64,000 nucleotides of DNA from Bacillus sp. Bos-x628. Its GTDB lineage: Bacteria > Bacillota > Bacilli > Bacillales > Bacillaceae. Each line of letters starts with the position of its first letter. The stretch's first letter is position 1. Shown piece by piece: positions 8,778 to 17,221 of the stretch. The notes beneath the pieces are model-generated. The model saw nothing but the letters and a program-made list of their open reading frames with translations, did no database searches and had not been told where the DNA came from. Made by a program: the position numbers and the translations under genes. The stretch is from positions 2,480,001-2,544,000 of the forward strand of contig NZ_CP159358.1 in NCBI RefSeq assembly GCF_040500475.1. The letters run 5' to 3'.

Positions 8778-9590
8778 TTAATCTTGTTTGACAGTAATAT
8801 CTTCGTTAAAGTACTTTTCGCTAATATGTCTTAATGTTCCGTCTTTTCTGAGGGCGTCGATTGCATCGTTAATCTCTTTGATCAGCTTTTCATTACCCTT
8901 TGACACAGCAATCGCTTGCTCACTTTGTCCGAGTCTTTTTTGCGCTTCGATTGTTAGTTTTTTCTTCATCGCTCCTGCTCCCGTGGCAAAATCAGTCACA
9001 ACAGCGTCGTGTTTTCCATTGGCTAATGCTTCTAAGGCGACCACATCACTGTCGTAATATTTTGGTTCCTGTCTGCTATGTTCCTTTGCAATCTCGGCGT
9101 AGGATGAGCCTTTTGAAACAGCGATTTCTTTGCCTTTTAAGTCTTCAGCACTTTTGATATTTGATCCAGGTCTTGTAAAGATTTGTGGACCTGAGTAATA
9201 GTAGGGTTTAGAAAAAAGGACGTGTTTTTTTCGTTCCTCATTGATGGTATGACTGGCAACTGCAGCATCAAATTTTCCTACCTTGACGCCTTCGACAATG
9301 CCAGCGAATTTGTATTTTTTCTGTACAGGCTCTAGGCCGAGTTTGTCGCTAATCGCATTGCCTACATCAATGTCAAAGCCGGACATATGGTTTCCAACCA
9401 TATAACTGAATGGGTGAAATTCCCCTGATGCTGCAAAAATAAATTTTCCATCCTCTAAAATCGGGGACCCTTTCGCTGTAGAATTACGTTTATCTCCGTT
9501 CCCATTTGTTTCATTTGAACTACACGAAGACAGAAGTAATACTGCAACCGATAAAAATACTGGGACCCAAAACCGTCTTTTTTTAAAAAT
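8778..9590 (-). CDS. Polar amino acid ABC transporter substrate-binding lipoprotein, apparent ATT start
   Basis: This is a family 3 solute-binding protein (SBP_bac_3). A positively charged KKRR segment and hydrophobic stretch lead to a lipobox LSSC, so it is a lipoprotein anchored outside the membrane. Family blocks FSYMVGNHMSGFDIDVGNAI and AVSKGSSYAEIAKE are present. The start is odd: a strong AAGGAGGAG lies 8 bases before an in-frame ATT (9588-9590), and no ATG, GTG or TTG occurs there. An in-frame ATG at 9668 adds 26 charged residues ahead of the signal peptide and lacks a ribosome binding site. I chose ATT for this reason; a sequencing change from ATG is possible. Confidence 0.85.
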   Translation of the reverse strand: MFKKRRFWVPVFLSVAVLLLSSCSSNETNGNGDKRNSTAKGSPILEDGKFIFAASGEFHPFSYMVGNHMSGFDIDVGNAISDKLGLEPVQKKYKFAGIVEGVKVGKFDAAVASHTINEERKKHVLFSKPYYYSGPQIFTRPGSNIKSAEDLKGKEIAVSKGSSYAEIAKEHSRQEPKYYDSDVVALEALANGKHDAVVTDFATGAGAMKKKLTIEAQKRLGQSEQAIAVSKGNEKLIKEINDAIDALRKDGTLRHISEKYFNEDITVKQD

Positions 9591-9811
9591 ATGCTTCTCC
9601 TCCTTCTTAGCCGTGCTCCTGATAAGGAGATCGCAGGCTTTAGATATGTGTGTTTTTCCAACAAGCATGCTTTTTAATAATGTATGTCTTGCTCTCGCGA
9701 GAGAGAACTGTCCTTTCTCATGAATTACAGGGGGTAAAAAAGGAAAATGGAACTCATAATAACGAAAGGACAGGCAAGGATGAATTCAATTGTAAGGAAG
9801 GAGCCGGTGTA

Positions 9812-11200
9812 TTGAACGTATCAAGAGACAACCGTAAAATCTTTTTAATCGCTATCGCATTTGGAACGATGCTAAACCCGCTGAATTCCTCGATGATTTC
9901 TTTGGCCCTACATCAAATTCAGCACGAGTTTGGTTTGTCGTTTACGACAGTTTCTTGGCTCATTTCAACATTCTATTTAGCCAGCGCTGTCACGCAGCCA
10001 GTGAGCGGACGAATTGGGGATGATGTGATGAGCCGAAGAACATTATTTTTATGCGGATTAGCTCTTGTTGCCATCTCTGCAGTTAGTGCACCGTTTGCTC
10101 CGACATTTGCGGTACTGATTGTGATTCGTCTTTTACAGGCGATTGGCAGCAGTGCCATCTATCCATCTGGTGTTGGATTAATTCGTGATCATATTAAGAA
10201 AAGACAGGCGTCTGCAATGGCGGTGTTGTCGATCTTTGCTTCTGCAATGACAGCGCTTGGTCCGACGCTTGGCGGATTTCTCATGACGCTTGGCGGCTGG
10301 CCCGCTATTTTTTTAGTGAATCTGCCTTTTATCATTATCAGCTTTGCCCTTGGGATGTATTTGTTTCCTAAGGAGCAGAAAAAAAGAGGGCTTCGAATGG
10401 GAGAGGTAGTGAGAAAGCTTGATTTAACAGGAATGCTCCTTTTTACATCTTGTATTGTGCTGTTACTTTCTTTCTTATTGTCACTAGTTGATGGCATTGA
10501 GTACGCACAGGGAGTACTCTGTCTATTAAGTGCAGGTGCTTTTATATGGTGGGAATGTCAAGTGGATTATCCGTTTATTCATATTCGAATGTTTAGAGAG
10601 GAGAAGCGCCTTTCACTCGTATATGTACAATTTATTATTTTAAATATTTTCTTTTATTGTCTCTTTTTTGGTCTACCGAGTTATTTTCAGGATGAATTGG
10701 GCTGGCGGGTCGAGATGACGGGTCTTTTTATGCTGTGTATGTCAGGGGTGAGTATCATTGTGTCACCGCTGACAGGTAAGTGGGTTGATCGCAGTGATGA
10801 ACGTCAACCGATTTTAGCAAGCACTGTTTTGATGTTGGCAGGGGCTGTTGCAATGACTTTCTTTTTTATTCTTGCGCCATTATGGGGGAAAGGAGTAATC
10901 CTTGCTTTGTTTGGGTTTAGTTACGGCATTGGCAATGTAGCACTTCAAGCCGCGATGCTCAAAGCAAGCCCTCAACAAATGGTTGGCACGTCTTCTGGAC
11001 TTTTTCAAACATGTCGTTATCTTGGTTCCATTCTTTCATCAGCTATTCTTGGGATGCTGTTTGGTCACGAGATTGCCAGAGCCCACTTTGAGCGTTTAGG
11101 CTGGACATTGATCATCATTTCTCTCATCGGCATTGGGGTGAGTCTGTATTTCTCAAATATGGTGAAAGGGAGAAAAGCAATAAAAAAAGCGACAGGATAG
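9812..11200 (+). CDS. ywoD: MFS multidrug-type exporter (DHA2/EmrB-QacA like, YwoD position)
   Basis: The 462-residue membrane protein has about 14 hydrophobic segments and the antiporter motif C region LGPTLGGFLMTLGGWPAIFLVNLPF, typical of proton-driven drug exporters of the DHA2 family. The signature between helices 2 and 3 (GRIGDDVMSRRTLFLCG) is present. A TTG start at 9812 was chosen because AAGGAG lies 8 bases upstream; the open frame extends further up, but those codons are hydrophilic and lack a site. It is divergent from the amino acid importer and convergent with bcrC. The position matches ywoD in B. subtilis. The substrate is unknown. Confidence 0.85.
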   Translation: MNVSRDNRKIFLIAIAFGTMLNPLNSSMISLALHQIQHEFGLSFTTVSWLISTFYLASAVTQPVSGRIGDDVMSRRTLFLCGLALVAISAVSAPFAPTFAVLIVIRLLQAIGSSAIYPSGVGLIRDHIKKRQASAMAVLSIFASAMTALGPTLGGFLMTLGGWPAIFLVNLPFIIISFALGMYLFPKEQKKRGLRMGEVVRKLDLTGMLLFTSCIVLLLSFLLSLVDGIEYAQGVLCLLSAGAFIWWECQVDYPFIHIRMFREEKRLSLVYVQFIILNIFFYCLFFGLPSYFQDELGWRVEMTGLFMLCMSGVSIIVSPLTGKWVDRSDERQPILASTVLMLAGAVAMTFFFILAPLWGKGVILALFGFSYGIGNVALQAAMLKASPQQMVGTSSGLFQTCRYLGSILSSAILGMLFGHEIARAHFERLGWTLIIISLIGIGVSLYFSNMVKGRKAIKKATG

Positions 11201-11232
11201 AGCAGAATCTTCATCACTTTATCACAAGTCGC

Positions 11233-11832
11233 TTAGGAGTTTGAAAGGCCAGAGCTTTGATTTTTTTGCTTCCTTCTGAAGACTTTCCCGACAATTGTCT
11301 CATAGAATGTCACGATGCGATCAATTGGAGAGTCGAAGAATTTCCTTAATTTATTCATCATAAAGACAACCACAATTGACACGATGAAGCTGGCTAAGAT
11401 ATCAAATGGATAATGGTGACCGACCCAGATACGTGAGAAACCTGTTAGTAAACCAAAGATGAGCAAGAGGTTGCCAATCTTTTTATTACGGGACCTAATG
11501 GCTAATGAAAGAGCCAGAGCGCCTGTTGTATGGTCACTTGGGAAGGAAGCGTCTGCCGAGTGTGGAATGAGTATATCGACTTTATGTGCAACAAACGGTC
11601 GCTCTACATAATAAAACAGTGTAATGGAAAAATTGACAATGAGCGCCATGATGCCTGTTACACCAGAGAAAAAGACGTGCTTCTTAAAATTATGATTACC
11701 GAAAAACCAGCAAATCAGTAATAAAAGGGCATATACTAAAATGGCTTTTTTCGTAATGAAAATCATGGTCTGATCTAAAAACTTAGAATGATGAGCCATC
11801 CCGTGTATGACTTTAAACAATTCGTAATTCAA
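11233..11832 (-). CDS. bcrC: BcrC, undecaprenyl-diphosphate phosphatase (bacitracin resistance)
   Basis: This PAP2-family membrane phosphatase, 199 residues, converts undecaprenyl diphosphate to undecaprenyl phosphate for reuse in wall synthesis. It gives bacitracin resistance. The catalytic triad motifs are visible: ERPF, FPSDHT and GFSRIWVGHHYPFD. A TTG start at 11832 was chosen because AGGTGAT lies just upstream and the product then begins MNYELFK, like B. subtilis BcrC (MNYEIFK). An ATG ten codons upstream lacks a ribosome binding site. In B. subtilis it is under sigma-M/X control; I could not find a clean ECF promoter here. Confidence 0.93.
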   Translation of the reverse strand: MNYELFKVIHGMAHHSKFLDQTMIFITKKAILVYALLLLICWFFGNHNFKKHVFFSGVTGIMALIVNFSITLFYYVERPFVAHKVDILIPHSADASFPSDHTTGALALSLAIRSRNKKIGNLLLIFGLLTGFSRIWVGHHYPFDILASFIVSIVVVFMMNKLRKFFDSPIDRIVTFYETIVGKVFRRKQKNQSSGLSNS

Positions 11833-11944
11833 AACATCACCTATACTTTCACTTAATGCCATTTAATTTTTCAAACGAGTCTGTACGTTTTAATTGAAAT
11901 ATTCTATATTTTAGCATGTTTCAAGTGAAGTTTAAAACAGTATC

Positions 11945-13132
11945 CTATTTTGAGACTGAAACCTTTTTGGCTTTTGCCTCTTGAGGTTTTCGTTCACTCC
12001 AATAAAAAACAGCCATGCTCAGCAATACAAAGATACCTGCAACAAGATAAATGTTGGAAAAGTCTGTAAAGCTGACAAGGATGCCGAATACAAATGAGCC
12101 AGCAGCAATACCAGTATCATAAAGTGTAAAGAATGTAGCCGTTGCATAGCCTGTGCGATGGGCTGGAGAGTGTTGAATCGCAAGTGTTTGCAGACATGGA
12201 ACTAAAGAGCCATAGCCAAGGCCGATCACAGCGCCTGATAAAAGAAGCATCGTCGCTGAGTGTATGGCTGTCAGCATACATAAGCCAACGGCAAAAAGAG
12301 CAATAGATGGGTAGATCACAATATTTGGTCCTACTCGGTCAAAAAGCTTACCTGTAAATGGGCGTGATCCAAGCATAGCTGCTGCAAACACAATGAAGAA
12401 ATAACTGCTTGCATCCATGAGATGAAGAGAGTTTGCATAGACTGAAATAAATGAAATAATAGGCGAATAACAGAATGAAATAATAATGCCGACTGTCGCT
12501 GTTTTTAGTGCACCTTTTTCAAATAGGTGTGAAAACGTGAATCGGAATATGACGCTTCCGCCTGTTTCAGGTTCTGGCTGTCTAATCATCATTGTAAAAG
12601 CTGCTCCGATGGTCACGATGATGGAAAACAGAAGGAATAATGAATGGAAGCCTACTTTCCCTACTTGATTCAGTGCGATAAACGGACCGATGACGACTGC
12701 TAAGTTCATGGACATCACAAAGTATCCCAATCCTTCTCCGCGTTTATTTTTTGGAATCATATCTGCAGCGATAGCACTGGCTACTGTGGTCAAAATGCTG
12801 AAAAAGATCCCCTGTACAAAACGTAGCATAAGAAGCGATTGAAAATGATCAGTCGGAATGTAAAGATATGTTAGTAAGGCAAAAGCCGTGGAAGAGATAA
12901 TCGCCATTCTTTTTTTGCCGAATTTCTCAATAATGGCCCCGGAAAATGGCCTTGTCACAATAGCAGATAATAAAAAGACAGTTACAAGCAGACCGCCTTG
13001 TGATTCTGTTCCATTTAATTCATTCATTGTGTAAATGGGCAACAATGTCAAAAGGGCATAAAAAGAGGTGAAGGTAAATAAATTCACCAGGACAATCATG
13101 ATAAAGTCTCTCGTCCAAATGCGTTCGTTCAT
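11945..13132 (-). CDS. ywoG: MFS transporter (YwoG-like)
   Basis: This 395-residue MFS protein has about 12 hydrophobic segments and the helix 2-3 signature [13 protein letters not shown]. It resembles the DHA1-type YwoG transporter, of unknown substrate. The ATG at 13132 was chosen because GGGAG lies 11 bases upstream; a GTG four codons earlier abuts that site. It starts 15 bases after the MarR gene and is probably co-transcribed with it, the same pairing as ywoH-ywoG in B. subtilis. A MarR-regulated efflux function is therefore likely but inferred. Confidence 0.87.
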   Translation of the reverse strand: MNERIWTRDFIMIVLVNLFTFTSFYALLTLLPIYTMNELNGTESQGGLLVTVFLLSAIVTRPFSGAIIEKFGKKRMAIISSTAFALLTYLYIPTDHFQSLLMLRFVQGIFFSILTTVASAIAADMIPKNKRGEGLGYFVMSMNLAVVIGPFIALNQVGKVGFHSLFLLFSIIVTIGAAFTMMIRQPEPETGGSVIFRFTFSHLFEKGALKTATVGIIISFCYSPIISFISVYANSLHLMDASSYFFIVFAAAMLGSRPFTGKLFDRVGPNIVIYPSIALFAVGLCMLTAIHSATMLLLSGAVIGLGYGSLVPCLQTLAIQHSPAHRTGYATATFFTLYDTGIAAGSFVFGILVSFTDFSNIYLVAGIFVLLSMAVFYWSERKPQEAKAKKVSVSK

Positions 13133-13147
13133 GATAAATGTCACTCC

Positions 13148-13561
13148 CTATTTAGTTGATAATTTGTGTAAAAGTGTATGGAGAAGCAGTTTCTCTTCAT
13201 AGGTAAAGTCTGAAAGACATTCTTCTTCAAATTGTTCCATCGTAAGTTTGATTTCTTCAAATTTTGCCTTCGCATCATCCGTCATCACGATGAGATTTTC
13301 TCGTTTGTCTTTTCCTTGTACACGTTCCACCCAGCCGTTTGTTTCTAATCGGGTAACAGTTCGGGTAATAGTAGGAGCTTCGACATTTAAATACGTCCAA
13401 ATGTCTTTTTGCGTTTTAGGGCCAAATGTGTCCAAACAAAAAAGCACAGTCCATTGGGACATGTACAAGTCATAAGCAGCGAGCGCTTCGTTTGCCTTTT
13501 TAGAAAGCAGGCGTGCGCTCTGATGTATTTGATGTAAACACTCTCTGTTTAACGTATCCAT
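13148..13561 (-). CDS. ywoH: MarR-family transcriptional regulator (YwoH-like)
   Basis: The 137-residue protein is a MarR winged-helix regulator. The recognition helix region is AYLNVEAPTITRTVTRLETNGW-like near residues 58-78, followed by the wing VQGKDKRENLIVMT. MarR proteins are dimers that usually repress a neighbouring transporter and release DNA on binding a small phenolic or drug ligand. It precedes ywoG in an apparent operon. An AAGGTGAG site precedes the ATG, and an imperfect palindrome just upstream could be its operator. Confidence 0.9.
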   Translation of the reverse strand: MDTLNRECLHQIHQSARLLSKKANEALAAYDLYMSQWTVLFCLDTFGPKTQKDIWTYLNVEAPTITRTVTRLETNGWVERVQGKDKRENLIVMTDDAKAKFEEIKLTMEQFEEECLSDFTYEEKLLLHTLLHKLSTK

Positions 13562-13579
13562 ATGCTCACCTTAATTAAA

Positions 13580-13593
13580 TAGTTAGCTAGGTA
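13580..13593. promoter_or_regulatory. Candidate MarR operator
   Basis: TAGTTAGCTAGGTA is an imperfect palindrome centred on AGCT (TAnnTAGCTAnnTA) and begins 19 bases upstream of the ywoH start. MarR regulators typically bind such dyads over their own promoter. The assignment is by position only. Confidence 0.35.
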
Positions 13594-13908
13594 AATAAAA
13601 TGACCTTTCCTATTTTACGTGTTACTCACACCCTTGTAAAGTGAAAATGTACGGTGCTCGAAATGATTTTCTGTTTCGCATTTTCTGATAAATCCCTTGT
13701 CCCATCTTCATTTTTAGCATAATCCCTATGCAATGCTAATACACTGTTACAAACCTGACAAAGAGAGTGTTTGAGGTGAGGGGTCGTGTTTGGCATTTAC
13801 TACCTAATGGATGTTAAATTAAGATGAACAAGTGCCGCTGAAAATGCATAGTCTTTATACGGATCTCATTTCACACTTCTCACATCCATTTTAGGGAGGT
13901 CGAGTGGT
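13594..13908. other. Leader region upstream of spoIIID
   Basis: About 315 bases without a supported gene precede spoIIID. A CATAGTCT sequence at 13847-13854 resembles a sigma-E -10 box, but its -35 partner is not convincing. A GAGGTGAGGGG stretch near 13775 resembles a ribosome binding site without an evident open frame. B. subtilis has a short upstream reading frame (usd) that helps spoIIID translation; I cannot show an equivalent here. Confidence 0.4.
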
Positions 13909-14187
13909 GTGCACGATTACATCAAAGAGCGAACAATCAAGATAGGCAAGTATATCGTGGAGACAAAGAAAACCGTTCGTGTGATTGCGAAAGAATTTGG
14001 AGTCTCTAAAAGTACTGTACACAAGGATCTAACAGAAAGGCTGCCAGAAATTAATCCAGATCTGGCTAATGAGGTTAAGGAGATACTGGATTATCATAAA
14101 TCAATCCGACACCTTCGAGGGGGAGAAGCCACCAAGTTAAAGTATAAAAAAGAAGAAATTTTAGAAGGTGAGCCTGTTAAACAGTAA
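13909..14187 (+). CDS. spoIIID: SpoIIID, mother-cell sporulation transcription factor
   Basis: This 92-residue helix-turn-helix protein starts MHDYIKERTIKIGKYIVETK and is nearly identical to remembered B. subtilis SpoIIID (93 residues). The HTH spans about 23-43 (TVRVIAKEFGVSKSTVHKDL), and basic C-terminal residues add DNA contacts. It activates and represses many sigma-E genes in the mother cell and is needed for sigK expression. The GTG start is supported by GGGAGG 9 bases upstream. It lies just upstream of mbl, the conserved order. Confidence 0.97.
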   Translation: MHDYIKERTIKIGKYIVETKKTVRVIAKEFGVSKSTVHKDLTERLPEINPDLANEVKEILDYHKSIRHLRGGEATKLKYKKEEILEGEPVKQ

Positions 14188-14372
14188 GCTTAGTTCTTTG
14201 TTCATAAACATGATATATATATCTTCCTCATATCGGTAGTTTCTAACCACAAATTTTGTAAAGACTTTTGTAAAGAAATATCTTTTTTTCAGCAAATTAT
14301 GATAGAATATATAATTAGGGCAGAATGTGGTATTTGCTATGGAAACAGATTTTTCAAGGAGGATATATATAG

Positions 14373-15374
14373 ATGTTTGCTAGGGATATTGGAATTGATC
14401 TTGGTACTGCAAATGTACTGATTCATGTCAAGGGAAAAGGAATTGTGTTAAATGAACCATCTGTTGTAGCGCTTGACAAAAACAGCGGGAAAGTACTGGC
14501 TGTTGGAGAAGAGGCTAGACGTATGGTTGGACGTACGCCTGGGAATATTGTTGCGATTCGTCCATTAAAAGATGGCGTGATTGCTGATTTTGAAGTAACG
14601 GAAGCAATGCTCAAACATTTTATTAACAAATTAAATGTCAAAGGGTTATTCTCTAAGCCGCGTATGCTCATCTGCTGCCCAACAAACATTACATCTGTTG
14701 AGCAGAAGGCGATCAAAGAAGCTGCTGAAAAAAGCGGCGGGAAGCATGTATTTCTTGAAGAAGAGCCAAAAGTAGCTGCAATTGGTGCAGGTATGGACAT
14801 TTTTCAGCCAAGTGGAAACATGGTCGTAGATATTGGAGGCGGAACGACAGATATCGCTGTCATCTCTATGGGTGACATTGTGACCGCCTCTTCTATTAAA
14901 ATGGCTGGAGACAAATTTGATTTGGAAATTCTCAACTACATTAAAAAAGAGTACAAGCTGTTGATCGGTGAGCGCACAGCAGAGGATATTAAGATCCAAG
15001 TTGCAACGGTATTCCCAGACGCACGTCACGAAGAGATCTCTATTCGTGGCAGAGACATGGTGACAGGATTACCTAGAACGATTACCGTTACAAGCAAAGA
15101 AGTAGAAGAAGCATTACGTGAATCTGTATCTGTTATTGTTCAGGCAGCTAAGCAAGTTCTTGAGAGAACACCGCCTGAATTATCAGCTGATATTATTGAT
15201 CGTGGCGTCATCATTACAGGTGGCGGAGCACTTCTAAACGGGCTTGATCAATTGCTTGCAGAAGAACTGAAAGTACCGGTTTTCGTTGCAGAAAACCCAA
15301 TGGACTGTGTGGCAGTTGGTACAGGTGTGATGCTTGATAATATGGATAAGTTGCCAAAGCGCAAACTCAGTTAA
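14373..15374 (+). CDS. mbl: Mbl, MreB-like cell-shape actin homologue
   Basis: Mbl forms membrane-associated filaments that direct lateral wall synthesis. The 333-residue protein starts MFARDIGIDLGTANVLIHVKG and carries the actin-fold phosphate loops DIGIDLGTANV and VVDIGGGTTDIAVIS plus the adenosine motif ITGGGALLNGL. The length matches Bacillus Mbl. An AAGGAGG site precedes the ATG. It is followed directly by a strong terminator, so it ends its transcription unit before flhO. Confidence 0.97.
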   Translation: MFARDIGIDLGTANVLIHVKGKGIVLNEPSVVALDKNSGKVLAVGEEARRMVGRTPGNIVAIRPLKDGVIADFEVTEAMLKHFINKLNVKGLFSKPRMLICCPTNITSVEQKAIKEAAEKSGGKHVFLEEEPKVAAIGAGMDIFQPSGNMVVDIGGGTTDIAVISMGDIVTASSIKMAGDKFDLEILNYIKKEYKLLIGERTAEDIKIQVATVFPDARHEEISIRGRDMVTGLPRTITVTSKEVEEALRESVSVIVQAAKQVLERTPPELSADIIDRGVIITGGGALLNGLDQLLAEELKVPVFVAENPMDCVAVGTGVMLDNMDKLPKRKLS

Positions 15375-15376
15375 TG

Positions 15377-15415
15377 AAATCCCTCATTCTTTTTTTAGAA
15401 AGAATGGGGGATTTT
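15377..15415 (+). terminator. Intrinsic terminator after mbl
   Basis: A long stem (AAATCCC-CATTCTTT paired with AGAAAGAATG-GGGATTT, one mismatch) starts two bases after the mbl stop and ends in a T-run. Confidence 0.9.
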
Positions 15416-15418
15416 GAT

Positions 15419-15444
15419 TAAAGAACTTTAAAATAAGCCGATAT
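15419..15444 (+). promoter_or_regulatory. Sigma-D promoter of flhO-flhP
   Basis: TAAA at 15419-15422 and GCCGATAT at 15437-15444 are separated by 14 bases. They match the motility sigma-D consensus (TAAA, GCCGATAA). B. subtilis flhOP is known to be sigma-D dependent. Confidence 0.85.
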
Positions 15445-15508
15445 AGATCGTAGAAGATTGTGTACAGATTGTTTGACGTCATGAAAGAACATAATGAGGT
15501 GAGCGCAC

Positions 15509-16348
15509 GTGTTAAAAGGACTCTATACAGCAACATCTGCAATGATCGCTCAGGAGCGACGGACAGAAATGCTTTCAAATAATATCGCAAATGCGAATAC
15601 ACCGGGGTATAAAGCGGATGAAGGGGCAATGCGAGCATTTCCAGAAATGCTGCTAAGCCGAATGGAATCTGGACGTTTTCAAACATCTTCAGGCAAAAGC
15701 TTTAGTATCCCGCAGCAAACGCCGATTGGTGGAATCAATACAGGGACATATATGCAAGAACTCATCCCGCAATTTACACAAGGGACATTAAAAACGACTG
15801 ATCAAACAACCGATGTCGCATTAGTAGAAAATAATGTGCCAATGAATCCGGAGACCAACAAAAAAGCGGCTCTGTTTTATGCAGTCAATACACAAAATGG
15901 TGTTCGATATACGAAAAGCAGCTCATTCACATTAAATGAACAAAAGCAGCTCAACATTAATGGACGTGCACTTCTTTCAGTGACTGGTCAGCCGATTACT
16001 GTTCAAAGTGAGAATTTCAAAGTAAATGCGGATGGAATAGTGAGTGAAAATGGGCGAAATCTCGGACAAATAGATGTACGAGTAGCCATGGATACAAGAA
16101 ATCTTGCACGTGAAGGAAATGATTTGTACCGCACGGCTAATAACCAGCCTCTTCCAAGTGCAGTAAATAACGGTCAAATGTCCTATACGTTAAGTCAAGG
16201 GGTATCAGAGCTGTCGAACGTAGATGTCACCAAATCATATACAGAAATGACAACGGCCTATAGATCGTTTGAGACGAATCAAAAAGTTGTTCAAGCGTAT
16301 GATAAAAGCTTAGAAAAAGCAGTCAATGAAATTGGAAGAGTTTACTAA
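15509..16348 (+). CDS. flhO: FlhO, flagellar distal rod / hook-basal-body protein
   Basis: This 279-residue protein belongs to the FlgG/FlgF family. The N-terminal block (LYTATSAMIAQERRTEMLSNNIANANTPGYKA) is the rod-protein signature, and the C-terminal heptad region (SNVDVTKSYTEMTTAYRSFETNQKVVQAYD) forms the coiled coil shared with hook and rod proteins. In B. subtilis FlhO and FlhP form the distal rod joining basal body to hook. The GTG start is supported by GAGGTG upstream. A sigma-D promoter precedes it, and flhP follows after 35 bases in one operon. Confidence 0.95.
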   Translation: MLKGLYTATSAMIAQERRTEMLSNNIANANTPGYKADEGAMRAFPEMLLSRMESGRFQTSSGKSFSIPQQTPIGGINTGTYMQELIPQFTQGTLKTTDQTTDVALVENNVPMNPETNKKAALFYAVNTQNGVRYTKSSSFTLNEQKQLNINGRALLSVTGQPITVQSENFKVNADGIVSENGRNLGQIDVRVAMDTRNLAREGNDLYRTANNQPLPSAVNNGQMSYTLSQGVSELSNVDVTKSYTEMTTAYRSFETNQKVVQAYDKSLEKAVNEIGRVY

Positions 16349-16383
16349 TAAATAAAGAAAATAAAAAGGAAGGGAGGATTCGC

Positions 16384-17202
16384 ATGCTAAGAACGATGAT
16401 CAATGCATCAGTGTCAATGAATGAGGTGCAAAAGCAGCTTGATATTATCAGCAATAACATTGCCAACAGTGAAACAACAGGGTATCGTTCGAAAAATACC
16501 CGCTTCTCAGAGCTTGTCAGACAGCAATTTAACCAGGTAGATGAAAAGAATGAACAGGTGACAAACAGCCGACTGACACCTGCTGGACTTAGGCTTGGCA
16601 CAGGAACCATGGTGAATGCCTCAATCAACTCATTACAAGGTTCCATCAAAGAGACAGGGCGAGATCTCGATGTTGCGTTTGGGGCACCATCACAATATTT
16701 ACAGGTCAATGCAGGCGGTAATATTCGCTATACAAGAGATGGTTCTCTTTATTTGCAGCCTGGTACAAATCCTAATCAGGTCCAGCTAGTCACAAGTGAG
16801 GGCTATCCGATTCTTGATGAAAACGGAAAAGCCATTGTCTTGAATGCGAATTTCCGTGATATTTCAATTGATAAGAACGGAAGACTAACCGCCATTTCAA
16901 GAAACAATCAACCGAATCAGCAGGTGAATCTTGGTGTTGTTCAAGTGAATAATTCTTCAGCTCTGATCTCTGAAGGAGATAATTTATTCTCAGTAGACGA
17001 CAACTATCAAGGTGCGTTAACAGCACTAAATGGTGCGAATCGCCAAACCATCCAGCTTCAGCAAGGTGCACTTGAAACCTCGAATGTTGATATGTCTAAA
17101 GAATTAACAGACTTAATGACGACACAAAGATCTTATCAGATGAACGCAAGAACCATTACAATGGGCGATCAGATGCTAGGATTGATTAATCAAATGAGAT
17201 AA
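16384..17202 (+). CDS. flhP: FlhP, flagellar distal rod / hook-basal-body protein
   Basis: The partner of FlhO, 272 residues, has the N-terminal rod signature (MNEVQKQLDIISNNIANSETTGYRSKN) and the C-terminal coiled-coil block (ETSNVDMSKELTDLMTTQRSYQMNARTI). It completes the distal rod with FlhO. An AAGGGAGG site precedes the ATG. It is the second and last gene of the sigma-D operon and is followed by a bidirectional terminator. Confidence 0.95.
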   Translation: MLRTMINASVSMNEVQKQLDIISNNIANSETTGYRSKNTRFSELVRQQFNQVDEKNEQVTNSRLTPAGLRLGTGTMVNASINSLQGSIKETGRDLDVAFGAPSQYLQVNAGGNIRYTRDGSLYLQPGTNPNQVQLVTSEGYPILDENGKAIVLNANFRDISIDKNGRLTAISRNNQPNQQVNLGVVQVNNSSALISEGDNLFSVDDNYQGALTALNGANRQTIQLQQGALETSNVDMSKELTDLMTTQRSYQMNARTITMGDQMLGLINQMR

Positions 17203-17221
17203 TAGAGAAGGCAGGCTTGTG

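Noticed and set aside
9600..9700. Possible SAM/S-box or T-box leader upstream of the amino-acid binding protein
   Set aside because: Only a short CTCCT/AGGAG hairpin is visible; neither the S-box core nor the T-box GGTGG sequence is present.
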